This document shows positions 50,481 to 63,124 of a DNA stretch of 64,000 bases, one piece after another (positions within the stretch are counted from its first letter, which is position 1; the number at the start of each line of letters is the position of its first letter). Position numbers and translations under genes: made by a program. The stretch comes from Hydra vulgaris. Its lineage: Eukaryota > Cnidaria > Hydrozoa > Anthoathecata > Hydridae. The stretch is taken from assembly GCF_038396675.1 (NCBI RefSeq), contig NC_088931.1, positions 60,235,001-60,299,000 on the forward strand, given 5' to 3'. The notes under the pieces are model-generated. The model searched no databases and was not told where the DNA came from. It saw only the letters and a list, made by a program, of their open reading frames with translations.

Positions 50481-52199
50481 AGTGGTTTTAAATTTACTGA
50501 TGGATATTTTGACTAGAAAATTATAAAAAATATGTTTCAATGACGTGGCAATTTTTAAAAAATAAGTATCAAAAACTTAAAAAAACGCCTAAACTAAATG
50601 GTCCTATAATTTTAGACGCGCTTGCTGACATTAACTCTGAATATGAAAAAGTCATATAAACCTCAAAAAACAGTCACTTAATTTTTTTTATGATATTATT
50701 CCTGCTTCTGATTATTATAACTAGAATGTTCGTGGTAAAATACAAGTTAAATAATGTATTAAGTTTGTGCCTAATAATATAAAAACTTAAATCCTGTTTA
50801 AGTTATTTCTCCCTCCAAATTTTTAAGATGTCTGTTTTCTAATATTTTTTTTTATGTTTCGTAAATTAATATAGTGCACTATAATTATATTTTTGCTTTT
50901 CAATAAATAAGTGCTTCTATTTTTGTAAAAGTCTTTTTTACACTTTGTCTTTTGTGACCGTTTGAGCAATAAACTAGTTATTCCTTAAGTGTCCGGGGCT
51001 ACCCGACATATTCTTAATGTAACTTTAGTGGTAACACTATGAAATAACACAATGACGTAGCACTATGGAACAAATTACTATGGAATAAATAATTTTAGTT
51101 TCTTTGCCTCTAAAGAATGCTCACGAAGTACTAAAAATAGGAAAAATAAAATTAGGCAATTTCCAATATATGCAATAAAATGAACCATACGTGCCAAACT
51201 AAAACCACCACCACCACCAAACACCAGAAATCTTATTATATTATTTATATTAATATAGAAAAATGGGATTCATTATGTTATTTTTATCTTTCTATTGGAT
51301 GATGAGCTGTAATCCAAATATTCTCACAACCAAACGCAAAACTCAAATGAGAAATTTAATAATTTGGAGTAAGTGACTTAAAAATCTTTTTGTTGATCAT
51401 AAAAATTTAAAATTGGAGTTGATTCTGCAATCCACCAAAACAATGAGTGTTTTACAGAAGGTTTAAAACCTTTTCAGCGTTTGCGATGATATATGTTTTT
51501 AATGTGATTCAGTTTATGAAGATAAAAATTTATTTATATTTCGCAAAAAATTTCAGATGGTGGTAAAAAGCGACAAAAGAAAATCAGAAAGATAATGAAA
51601 GGATTTATAGAAAAACCAAAATAGATGTAAAAGATCATTATCTTCATTGTGGATATTAAACTTTAAATAACGTGTTTTTCTCCAATCCGTGTTGTTTTGT
51701 CTTTTGCTTCAACTTTAAACAATGTACTTTTTTAAAGTTATGCTACAGTTTTGGTGTTTTTACTGTTCAGTTAACATATACTTGTGTCATTTACCAAAAC
51801 CAAGATAGTTAATATATTCCTAGAAACTACGACTCCAAAACTCAAAAGCACCCCTTTTTCTAATGACCTGAAAATTTATTAAAAACTATTTTAATGATTT
51901 TTATAAATATTAATAATCTATTAGTAATTAGTAGTTGAACCAAATCTGAATGTGTTTTTTTTTGAAGCTGTTCACATGTTGTTTAGTTAAGAAGTATGAT
52001 TAATTGTATTTAATTTAAGTAAATAATTTTTGATAAAAAATTTTGTTTTAGCTTGTTAAAGCTAAAGAACTAAAAAAATAAAATGTAAAAAGTTTATTAA
52101 AATAATTTTTATTTTTTTCTATTACGAATATTTAAAATATTATCAGCCACCATCTGATAATATGTAGTATTCGTTTTCTAATTTTTTTTTTTTTTTTTG

Positions 52200-52265
52200 T
52201 AGTTATTAAGGTCCTCCAAGAAGATCTAACGGTCATCACAGATCACCGCGAAAAAGCATTTAACC
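52200..52265 (-). mobile_element. Decayed 3' fragment of the tRNA-derived SINE
   Basis: The sequence around CATCACAGATCACCGCGAAA and GCATTTAAC matches the reverse complement of the SINE body at about 3350-3415 (CACAGAGCACCGCGGGAGAG, GCATTTAAC). Only this body part is visible. Confidence 0.5.
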
Positions 52266-53709
52266 AGGATTAGAGAAAGGTTGCATAAGATGAGCAGGTT
52301 CTTTAGATGGCATAACCTCATATACAGGAAAATTACTAATTTTTTTTTGCGTTTTTTAAAGTTGTTCTCCACGGAGCTTTATTTTTATTTTGGTATTTCA
52401 ATAGCGAAAGTTTTTTCAAAAAATCACAAACTTTTTTAGAGATAGGAAAGATTTATTATTATTATTTTTTTTTTTATATTGTTGAGATAATTACACTTTA
52501 CTTTTGTATAATTCTTAAAGATGGTTTCCCAAGATGTTTTTTTTTTCTTTGTATCTAAATTTGTTTGTTGTGGTCCGATGACATTAAGTTGCATAATTTG
52601 CATTGAATTTGGGACAAAATTTATTTTTTATTAGAAATAAAAAACAATTTATTATACAAAAACTTGTAATCAAAAAATCAACTTTTGAATAATTTAATAC
52701 TCAATTAGCTTTAAAAAAGACAACAAGAAGAAACTATTTAAAAAATTATTAAAAAAGAAATAAATATTAGCGAGGGCAAGTTAACATCATTAAAACCTGC
52801 ATCTTAGAGTCTTATTACTCAATTTTTTTTTTTATTCGTAGTATTTTTTTTGAACTGAAAAAATTCATTTTTAAATTTAGTTTCAAGTTAGATCATAATT
52901 CTTTTGATGTTTGTAACTAAATAATGAAATCATTTGCTAGTTTTGCTTCTCATAAAATGTTTAGCATTTAATCATTTTGTCAATTCAGTGATTAATTTTA
53001 CATGGTTACTTCGTATATGTATCTCATGGTTACTTATTACAACGAATAATCCGAATGAAATTCTTAAATTAAAAATTAAATTTTTTTTTTTTTTTTTAGT
53101 TTTCAAAACGATATTCATTTTGTTTAGCAATTTCTTTAAAGTTGGCAAGGACTTGTTTCACGTGCAGGTTGCTTTTTGTTTTTGTTTTCTTTTCAAGTAC
53201 TAAATAAAGATATATATATATTCAGTTTCGCGAGTTTTTTCAGATGAGTGTATCTATAAAAAATTTGATGTTTATTAACGTTTAAGTTTTTATAAAAATA
53301 TTATGCTTCCTAAAGTTTAAGTTTTTATGAAAATAGTTTTGGCAAGTAAAACTGTTACAGTTTGTTGCAAGTAAAACTGTTACAAAAACGAATTTAATTT
53401 TTTTTAAGAAAGAAGAAATAACGAATTACCTCAAATAAGCCATCAAACACTTTTATTGGTTAAATCAATCAAAGTAAGCAATGAAATACTTTTATTGATT
53501 AACTATAAAAGTATTGGTATTTAATATAAAAAAACTTTCGCTTATTTATGTATTCGCAGGAAAAAGTTCAATAAAATTTATACAAACTTTTGAAACATAT
53601 GGTTTCTAGAAAATTTATTTATAGAAAGTCTATTAACTTCTATAGAAGTTCCTCATAATAAGAGCAATCTATATTTTTTTGACTTTTTCTTTTATATTTT
53701 AAAAAAGCA

Positions 53710-53780
53710 TTTTAAAAAGCTATTTTTATTTATTTTTATTTTTATTCATTTTTATTTTTATTTTTATTTTTATTTTTATA
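53710..53780. repeat. (TTTTTA)n/(TTTA)n simple repeat
   Basis: TTTTTA units with TTTA and CA interruptions. Confidence 0.88.
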
Positions 53781-55399
53781 GAACTTAATAAAGTTGCTAT
53801 AAAAATTTTACTCGAATTTTTATAGAGCATGTGTTTCGAAAGTTTATAAAAATTCAAAAACATTTTTTCCTGGGTTATTTATGAATTTGAAATACGTTGT
53901 TAAAAGTTAATTTGTTACAAAATTCTCTTCAAACAATCTCTGACACTATCTCTTCGAGTAAATTTTCATATAACCAGTAGTGAAAGCAGAGTTAAAATAA
54001 TAAAGACAATTAAAAAATAATATTTGTTAATATACTAATGAAAAATAGATAATTGTTGGTTTACTGAAAAGAGAAAGCGACTAAAAATTTGCGAATAAAA
54101 AAAATCAATTTTAAAATCTTAAAAATAATTGGAAAATTAAAGAAATGATTGAACAAAGCATAAATGAAATATTAGAGTATAATTCCTGAACTTGATTCTT
54201 TTGGGTCCAATGCAAATTGGACTCAAAAATGTATTTTATGAAAATGTCAACTATGTTTAAAATCTGGCGCGGAAAAATCCAAGTTTAACTCATGGTAGTT
54301 TAGTTAAGCAGCTCATCTAAACGCTGACTGGTATTAATGCATGCAATAGTACACTTAAAATACCACTTTTATAAGTGCTGTTTTTATTACAGATTATATT
54401 GAGATAAATTGGGTAAAAAAGATTTCATTAGACTACAGCAAACTAATCAAAGGTTACATTCATTGAAAAATTATTTATTGATGTGTTTAATAGGCAAATA
54501 TATATTATTGTTAAATAGCAGAGCTACAAAAAGTATTTTACAAAGGTTTGTATACCAAGAACCCTAAAATGTGTATTATCACTAGAAATTTATCACTACC
54601 TCGCGACGGTACTTGCCTTTTTTTAAGCAATTCATTATCAAAGCATTTGTGGAAACAGCAAGTTTCACAAGATAAATCTAGAAGTTCTACAAACAGGTAG
54701 TAATTGATAGCATGCTGAAATCAGTTTCTTACAATCTCACAAAAGAAAATTAAAATGCAAAAGCTTTCGTCAAATCCAATGTCATACTAAGATGCGTATA
54801 AAAGTATTATGAAATTTTCAATATTTTTTTTAATTTTTTAATTTTTTATAGAAATTTTTATTGCCCATCGCTACATGAGAGTTTTATTTCTTTTGTTGCT
54901 AATTATTATCTATGAATATTTAATCTTTGGTGTTTCCATTTTCAGTTGTTGAGGGTCTAGGATTTTAAGTCTGTTTACTTTTGAATTATTTTTTCTTGAA
55001 AATGTAATGAATTTAAAAACATAAAGATATTGTAAAAAACATTGATAATTCGAATAAAAATTTGACAGCATGCCATAAAAGTGTCAACAAAAGTAAAATG
55101 TTATCAACACTTGATGAATGCTAGAATGCTCAAAAAAATTTGCAAATGTAATAAAATACCGCAATGATTGTGCTCAAGGTATATTTACAAATGTTTTTAT
55201 ATTACAAAAACAAATGGAATCTGGTTGGGAACTGAAGGTAAACAATTTTATGAAATGCAGTTTAAATTAAAAAAAGAAGGGGGGTATGCAGAAACAGAAA
55301 CAGCCAGTGATACTAATGACTGGTTATCCGTGAAACGTTAAAATTAAAAATCAGCGCTGTGAAATTCGCTCATCTTTAATGATGAAAAAGCATTAACAA

Positions 55400-55990
55400 T
55401 ATTTAATAGAATAACTTAGGTATTGGACTAATATCAACTTCAGAAAGCATTAGTTATAATCTGTGATACCACAAGTGTCAGCATTATCAAAAAAAAAATG
55501 AAGTTGTTGTAATAATCCAAACGGAATTTATATAAAAATTTCTAAACACAATATATAGGATGTTAACATCATGTATTGGATTTAGTCTTGAAGCATTAAA
55601 ATGATAAAATCATAATGGAAAGTAACATCAACCAGTATATCTTATAATTTTGTACAATAAGTTAGAGGCAGTTATGCAAATCTTTAAAATGACTTTTCAA
55701 CAAAGTAGTGAAAAAATAAAATTTAACAACATCAGATGATATGCAGTTTTTATATGAATTAGGAAAGACATACCAATACTCTAGATCAATCAAGAAATAG
55801 GTGCATTTCCCTTTATAATTTTTAAAACATTAACGAATATAAGCAATCCAAAAATTAAACTCTAGAGAAATATATATTTTACTTGCTTTTGTGCTGCTCC
55901 CAGATCGAAGTGAACTGCTTGCTGAAATTTATGGAATTTGGCTTGATATTTTATTCATTGACCATTTTTATAAAGAAGACAATTATAAAA
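55400..55990 (+). pseudogene. Decayed second copy of the 27.8-32.2 kb DDE-type family
   Basis: Across several frames it reads KALVIICDTTSVSIIKK, then HHVLDLVLKH, DDMQFLYELGKTYQYS, IYILLAFVLLPDRSELLAEI and YGIWLDILF. These align in order with IICDTTAVNTG, CQHHILDLLL, DDFKFLYELCEAFSYF and YVLLAYFLIPTWRCELESA of the minus-strand gene. Numerous stops and indels show it is much older. Its limits may extend left to about 54150. Confidence 0.6.
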
Positions 55991-56818
55991 ATTGAAATAT
56001 AGCTTAAAAAACACAAACAATTTATAAGAAACATTAGAATAAAGAAAATACAAGTTTCAACACAAAGAAGTAACATGCTAAACAGGCAATTAAAACCATA
56101 CAATAATAAAGTTTAAAACAGCTGAAAAAATAAATTTGTAGTTTATTTTATGAAAAAAGTGGATTTATTGTATTATAATATTCAAATACTATGTATAATT
56201 TGTGTTTTTTATTTTCATATAGCCCTAAGAATAAATTTCTTAAATGTTTACTAAGTCGCCATATTTCCAGAACAGTTTTTTAAGGTCCTGGGGATACTTT
56301 TGAAATAAAATCATTAAAGAATATCTATTTCAGTGTTTTTATATCAAAACTCATCTTGGAGGACCATGAACTTATGAGGTTAAAAAATGTCCATTTAACC
56401 TCTAAGGATGGTTTAAGTATGGTTTACAAAATATTAACCACACATGTCACACAGTTTAATGACTTCAAGATGATTTTGTTAAAAATTTGGTTGTTTATCT
56501 CAATCAAAGTAATGATTACTAAATTTAAATTAAAGTTGCTTTTTTTCCTAAATGCTCCAAAACATTCTAAAGTAATTCTAAATGTGATTACATTAAGTTT
56601 CGACACTCTGCCTGCTTTTAGTAGCTACATTTAAATATCTGCATTTTAAAATGTATTTAATTGATCGAATATTATCTATGTAAACTTTTTTAAGTACTTT
56701 TTAAGCAAATGTTATTACAATCTTTACAAATAAAATTAATATAAGATTTGTTTAGTAATTTCAAGCATTTAAACACTTAAAAACAAAAATTAAAAACTTA
56801 TATTTAATAAAAATTAAA

Positions 56819-57078
<260 letters not shown>

Positions 57079-57178
57079 TATAAATTATGTTAGTGTATTC
57101 TACAAATACAGTGCTCAATGTTCTAAAAGAACAGAGCAAAAATAAATTAGTATAACACTTATCTAATTAATAATAAAT

Positions 57179-57240
57179 TAAAAACACTTATCTAATTTTT
57201 GATTACTTCGAAGTAATCAAAAATTAGATAAGTGTTTTTA
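57179..57240. repeat. Perfect 62-bp palindrome, no loop
   Basis: 31-bp arms meet at TTCGAA (57207-57212). The arm reads TAAAAACACTTATCTAATTT... inward. A further direct copy of ACACTTATCTAATT lies just left, at about 57156, and a TA array starts just to the right. Confidence 0.95.
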
Positions 57241-57243
57241 CTA

Positions 57244-57245
<2 letters not shown>

Positions 57246-57342
<97 letters not shown>

Positions 57343-57350
57343 TATATATA
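57246..57350. repeat. (TA)n array
   Basis: About 100 bp of TA, beginning 6 bp after the palindrome. Confidence 0.95.
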
Positions 57351-58060
57351 TACAAGTATTAATGTATAAAGATGCAGTTATTAATTGTTACAAGTGTTTA
57401 CAATTATTAAATATAAAAAAGTGAGGGGTAACATTTTAATTAACTTTGTTATATGAATTGTGATAGTGAGAAAAATAAATTTCTTTTTTTTATTTATCTA
57501 AATTTTTTATTTGAGCTTTATTTTATTTAAAAGAAACATTTTTAATCTAGAGTTGTATCATCCATAAGTATTACATAGAGTTGTATCATCCATAAGTAAT
57601 GTAAACCGTTTAGATTTGTTTTTATATTGGTCTTATCTTTTTGTTAACAATATCTAATAACATTTACCATAAATAATATTTACCATACAATACTTAATTG
57701 AGTATTACTTCAATTTCAAATTATACTCTAAAACAAGAAAGTTGTTCTCTGAAAATCTTGTGTAGTATTTACCTAATTATTGGAGTATTTGTGGAGTATT
57801 TTACTACTATAGGATCCAAAAGTTGTGTATGATTGGTAATTGCTCAAGCGATGTTTCAGTATGACAATTAATTATGAATAAAAGCAAAATTTTCATTCAG
57901 TTTTATTTCTTTAAAGCTTACATATGTTTCACTTTTAACAATACTTTTAGTTTATAATAAGATTTGATTTTTTGCTTTGACTGTTTGATTAATTTGGTTG
58001 TTTCAGCTTTATTTAATTTATGGAACAAGTTCAGCATTTATTTAAGGTTTTCTATTTACA

Positions 58061-58574
58061 AATTAATGGTAATAACTTTTGGAGGAGTATTAAGAGTATT
58101 AATTAATGGTAATAACTTTTGGAGGAGTATTAAGAGTATTAATTAATGGTAATAACTTTTGGAGGAGTATTAAGAGTCTTAATTAATGGTAATAACTTTT
58201 GGAGGAGTATTAGGAGTCTTAATTAATGGTAATAACTTTTGGAGGAGTATTAAGAGTCTTAATTAAAGGTAATAACTTTTGGAGGAGTATTAAGAGTCTT
58301 AATTAATGGTAATAACTTTTGGAGGAGTATTAAGAGTCTTAATTAAAGGTAATAACTTTTGGAGGAGTATTAAGAGTCTTAGTTAATGGTAATAACTTTT
58401 GGAGGAGTATTAAGAGTCTTAATTAATGGTAATAACTTTTGGAGGAGTATTAAGAGTCTTAATTAATGGTAATAACTTTTGGAGAGTATTAAGAGTCTTA
58501 ATTAATATTAATAACTTTTGGAGGAGTATTAAGAGTCTTAAATAAAGGTAATAACTTTTGGAGGAGTATTAAGA
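58061..58574. repeat. 40-bp minisatellite, about 13 units
   Basis: The unit starts AATTAATGGTAATAACTTTT and continues GGAGGAGTATTAAGAGTCTT. The period is 40 bp with very few substitutions. A GG deletion shortens one late unit. Because 40 is not a multiple of three, the open frame through it is not a protein. Confidence 0.95.
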
Positions 58575-59850
58575 TGATTGATTAGGTTATTTTTTGAAAA
58601 ATAGTTGTAAAAAGTTGTAACAAATAAATAAAAAAGTTGTTGCTGTAATTTGCAAACTGCATTTTCATTTATTACATTAGGAAAACATAATTTTTCTTTG
58701 AAGTTATACCCATTTAATGTTTTTCAAACTAAAACCTTCATTATAAAGTTTATCATACTAAGAAGTTTTAATGTTTATTTAACAAGAGAGTAAAAACAAT
58801 TTGAATAAAACTCCTGGTTACAAATATTTGGCACAAAATAAGCGCAAGCAGTAGTAATATAAAGAAAAGTTTAATGTAAAATTTAAACAGAGTAGTAAGC
58901 AATATATTTATTTTTTACTTTCGAGGCTAAAAGAACTAAATGACTTTCTGGTCATTGCGACCTACTGTATCAACTTTTCTCCATATATATTTACACATAC
59001 AAGATCTACAAGATTTTTATCAACTTTTCTTAAACAAGAGCGGATTCTTTTTTGCTAATAACGTTAATTTTCAGCTTCCCAATTGATTTCAAACACGCAG
59101 CCATTAAAAATTGAACAGAAATCTCAATAGGTCGGAGTTCTGAAAGAAAAATCGGATTATCAACTTTTATAACATAATAAATATTTTTTTATCCAGGTAT
59201 TTTAATTGATTTGAAATCGTAGATCTTCTGGCATAGTGCAAGGAGGTCTGAGCAAAATGCGCAATTATTATTACTGTGATATTTGTAAATTAACGATTCC
59301 ACGAGGGAATAAATTGTTTTACACCACAAAATTTTTTTTAAGTTTGCTTTTGCGTTAATATTTTACATTTTGAAGCCTCCTTGCAATTGGTTTTTATTTA
59401 GATGTTTAAATGTAAAGTATAACTTACAAACAATAATAAATTCACGATTTTTTACTTTGTAACAAATTCTCCAAAATTTTTTTCAATGTAGGAACAACCA
59501 CATTTGAATTTCTTTCCAATTTTTTTATTGTTAAAGTTACAGATTGGTTATTCGAGAGACCTTTTAGACGGCTAATGTCTATAGCAGTCATAATTTTTGG
59601 GTTTTATATGAACCAGGCTTGCAAGATTGGTTTATTGTTCTTCCACTAACTTTCGATGGTTCATTCACGGTGATAAGAGGCAACAAAATACTCTACAACG
59701 TTTGTATTTTAGTGTTAGGATGCAAACAGTTGTACACAGTGCGGTAGTGGGTTGGAGCCCCGCTTCCAAAAAAACTTGTTATTAGGGCTCAAATTACAAA
59801 AAAATTAAATAAAAAAACCTTCTTAAATTTGCAAATAAACTCCATAAATT

Positions 59851-59898
59851 GGCTAGGCTTGCTCTCCCCCGTATTGGGAGCAAGGGGGAGCCTAGCCA
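59851..59898. repeat. Imperfect GC-rich inverted repeat
   Basis: GGCTAGGCT...CTCCCCC is answered by GGGGGAGCCTAGCC across a short offset loop. It stands out from the AT-rich surroundings. Confidence 0.6.
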
Positions 59899-60534
59899 CG
59901 GCACAGGCTGTACACTTCTTCAATTAGGTAGCTGGCTTCGTTTTTGCGATAACTTTTTAATTAATTATTCTGAACAAAAAAAAAGACCTTTAGATTAATA
60001 CGTTATAAACAAAATATCAAAAAATAGTGAGGCTGGGTACAAAACTGCTATAATTGGTATTAAATTGCTTTAATTTTTCACAAATTCAAAAAGTTTTAAA
60101 TGCTTAAAGATTAGGCCAAATTTTTGTCATCAGGAAACATATTTGAAATAAAAAATTTTTTCAAATATATTTCGTTAAGTTTTTTTTCTTGTTTTTTAAA
60201 GTTTTTTAATTTTTTTAAATGATCGTAAAAAATTGAAAAATTTTCATGTAATTTTTTGAATTTACGTAAAAATTGTTTTGGATACAAAGTTTTCCAATTG
60301 CTCTTATTTTCAAATAGCTTTAATTTTCCAAAATGCTCTTGCATTAATATTGGTTGCATTAGCTTAATAAAAGTTATTAGTAAACTATCAATGGGAAAAT
60401 TTCCATTCTATCATTGAACACAAAATATTTTGAGATATGTTAAAAATATATGAAAAGCCCATTTGCAAAAATATTAACAGAAAAATAAATATTTTGAGTT
60501 AACTTCAATTCAACATTCTGTATACTGAAATATC

Positions 60535-60721
<187 letters not shown>

Positions 60722-61692
60722 TAAATTATAGACTAATTGAAAGTTTTTTGTTTTAAAAAGAGACGAAGAAAATATCAATTTCTGTTAATGCGCGACTAGA
60801 AATAGTGCCGTTTTTCGTCATTTTCTCAAAATCATTTGACTCAGACGTTTTACGTATGCGCTCCTCATATATAGTAAATAATTAAATATTATATAAAAAA
60901 TTAAAAATTACAAAATAAGATTTCGTGATAAAATAATAATGTTCACTGAGACTTATCATCGCAAATCGCTAGTTTTCTATAAAAAAAAATGTTACAAAAA
61001 AAACTAACGAGAAAATAAATTTTTTTAAGAATATATATAGAAACTTGATATGGAGACATTGGGTTTTATACATTTTACCCTAATTTTTGATATTGATTAA
61101 GGGCAAGTAGGGTAATGGAGAAAGCGGGATAACTCTGAACATGGTCAAAACGACATAATAAAAAAAAGATATTTGACAATTTCTTTTTACCTGCTGAGAG
61201 GGGACCCCATACTCAGTTACAGACGTGTAGTTTCCCGTTACTAAAAATACTAAAAGTACTCTTTCAACATGCATAGATGTGGAGTTTGTAGGTTTTCTGT
61301 ATGATGGCACATTCGCATTGAAAAGAGTAATCTTGTACTAAAAATATGTTGTAAACATTTCGTTTACAACTGCTGCCATGAGCAATTCGAAAGCGGCAGA
61401 ATTTTTTTTTTTTAGAATGTTGGGATTTTTCTGCTCATTACAGGGATTTTGTCACAACTCTTAGGAACCTGATTTTCTTAAAAGCCTCTTTTTGTTACTA
61501 AACGTTGGTTTTAAAACTCTGTTATCTTGTTTTATATATCATATAAACAGTATTTAAAAATAGATTTATAAATCTAGCTTAGATAGTTGTCAGTTGTAAC
61601 ATGTGTGTGAGTCAGTTAAAAAAAGTTTGATTTAAAGTATTCGAGTTTGGTTAAATATAGAAATGTCTTAAAATTTAAAAATATTCTTAGAA

Positions 61693-61951
61693 ATGAGTGC
61701 AAAAAAAAGGTTAAGAAGCATGCAGCTCTCTGAACTAAGTCTTCGAGCGGAAAATAAAAACCAGCGATCTAATTCTACAGCAGTGTTTAAACTTGAACAT
61801 TCAACAAATACAAGCAATGATAGCAGCGACTCAACAAATCAAAATACAAATGAAGCAACAGCGGAATCTTATTTTACATATAAAAGTTATGAAGACTATC
61901 CCGATACATCTTATGAAAGTTGGGGGAAAAAGTTTTGTAGAGGTTTTCGAG
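61693..61951 (+). CDS. PKD2: PKD2 gene B, exon 1
   Basis: MSAKKRLRSMQLSELSLRAE, then a low-complexity Ser/Thr/Asn region and TYKSYEDYPDTSYESWGKKF. Donor GTATCA starts at 61952. The cytosolic N-terminus is poorly conserved in the family. Confidence 0.85.
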
Positions 61952-62408
61952 GTATCATTAATATTATTTTTATTTTCATTATTATTTTTATTTTTTTATA
62001 ATTATCATAAGATAACATGATAATAATTTTTAGTATCATTTTATTAGCATTTTTATAAATATTGATCGAAATGATTTAAAATTTCAGGTCTGTGGAAGAC
62101 TAGACAAACTGAAGACGATTGCAGCCAAGAAATGATTGTGAAAACCTCATTGAGAGAACTGACAATTTACTTGTTTTTTGTTTTGATTGTGTCTATTAGT
62201 AAGAATAAATTTTCTTTAGTCATAAATATGTTATAATCTTATAATTATTGTACATCTTAGTTATATAAATAGATATAATATATACTTAATTTATATTATT
62301 AGTGTTACTATTTGTGAAAATTAAATATTGCTCATAAAGTTTGAAATTTTTTAGTTACATTTGGCATGAGCAGTTCCACTATGTACTTCTTCAACCAGTC
62401 ATTAATAG
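61693..62408 (+). CDS. PKD2: Polycystin-2-like channel, gene B, first three exons
   Basis: Exons are 61693-61951, 62088-62198 and 62355-62408, all GT-AG with matching phases. The Ser/Asn-rich N-terminus (86 codons) ends SWGKKFCRGFRG. Then come LWKTRQTEDDCSQEMIVKTS, LRELTIYLFFVLIVSI (membrane segment 1) and TFGMSSSTMYFFNQSLI. Human PKD2 has GLWGTRLMEESS...[35 protein letters not shown] here. The ATG is the first in the frame. It leaves one base of a split codon, and the next exon lies beyond the window. It is on the same strand as gene A, 35 kb downstream. Confidence 0.88.
62088..62198 (+). CDS. PKD2: PKD2 gene B, exon 2 (membrane segment 1)
   Basis: Acceptor TTTCAG ends at 62087 and donor GTAAGA starts at 62199. 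It holds the RGLW-TR motif typical of PKD2 and the hydrophobic stretch LTIYLFFVLIVSI. Confidence 0.92.
62355..62408 (+). CDS. PKD2: PKD2 gene B, exon 3
   Basis: Acceptor TTTTTTAG ends at 62354 and donor GTATTT starts at 62409. It reads TFGMSSSTMYFFNQSLI and ends with a single G of the next codon, the phase that gene A's first visible exon needs. Confidence 0.9.
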
Positions 62409-62437
62409 GTATTTATTTTTAAACACACATATGATTG

Positions 62438-62470
62438 GGTGGTTGGATTACTAACAGTGATCCAACCACC
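62438..62470. repeat. Short hairpin, 11-bp arms
   Basis: GGTGGTTGGAT and ATCCAACCACC are separated by 11 bp. Confidence 0.8.
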
Positions 62471-63044
62471 TTACTTTATAGTAAAACTATTTTTGTTGTG
62501 TAGTGTACTCATTTAATACTAAAAAACTTTGTAGTTGCAAATCAACTAGACACACTTTCCTTTAAAATTTCCAGATAATTCGCGGAATCTCATGTCTCAG
62601 CTTATTGTAAAATGTATAAACTACCACAACCGGTAGCTGCATTCTAAATTATAGTTTTATTTAGTTGTTTTAAGTTTTGTTGTTCGACATTAACTAACAG
62701 AAGGTTCAACGTATCGGCGATTGAAGCGTGAGTTTAGTGACTAATGAACATTGGCTATTTACCGACGAACTAAAAACACTAACGAACTAAAAACGTCTAA
62801 CTAACTCGGCGCAAAATTGGGTGAGAGTTTACTAACGGATGATATTCTATAAAGCTATTTCTGAGGTGTGTGAAATAAGCTTATGGTTATTGAATCGTAA
62901 ATAGAAACTTTCCATATAAAACAGAGTGTGTACAGTTATACATCAGTATATATTCTGTTTTACAAGGAAAGGTCTAAATTAATAGCTACTTTATACTGTA
63001 TAATATATATAAAACTATATATTAGTTTGAGTTTAGTATCTATA

Positions 63045-63117
63045 TTTTTATAAAGTAAAGAAAGATAACCACCAACAATTTAAGTGTTGATGGTTATCTT
63101 TCTTTACTTTATAAAAA
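63045..63117. repeat. Hairpin, 27-bp perfect arms
   Basis: The arms 63045-63071 and 63091-63117 are exact reverse complements. CAACA/TGTTG inside the loop can extend the stem. Confidence 0.93.
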
Positions 63118-63124
63118 CTCCTAT

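Larger units (their letters stand above)
50481..54150. other. AT-rich interval without recognisable genes
   Basis: Apart from the SINE piece at 52200-52265 and the pentanucleotide-type repeat at 53710-53780, I see nothing that can be supported. Confidence 0.5.

Noticed and set aside
57964-58146. Open frame through the start of the 40-bp repeat
   Set aside because: The repeat period is not a multiple of three and the frame has no recognisable motif.
59251-59340. MRNYYYCDICKLTIPRGNKL, a short frame with one CxxC
   Set aside because: It is too short, runs into stops, lacks splice support and matches no family I could name.
59727-59765. GTGGGTTGGAGCCCCGC, B-box-like sequence
   Set aside because: No A box lies at the proper distance and no tRNA fold was seen. 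It may be a very old SINE trace.
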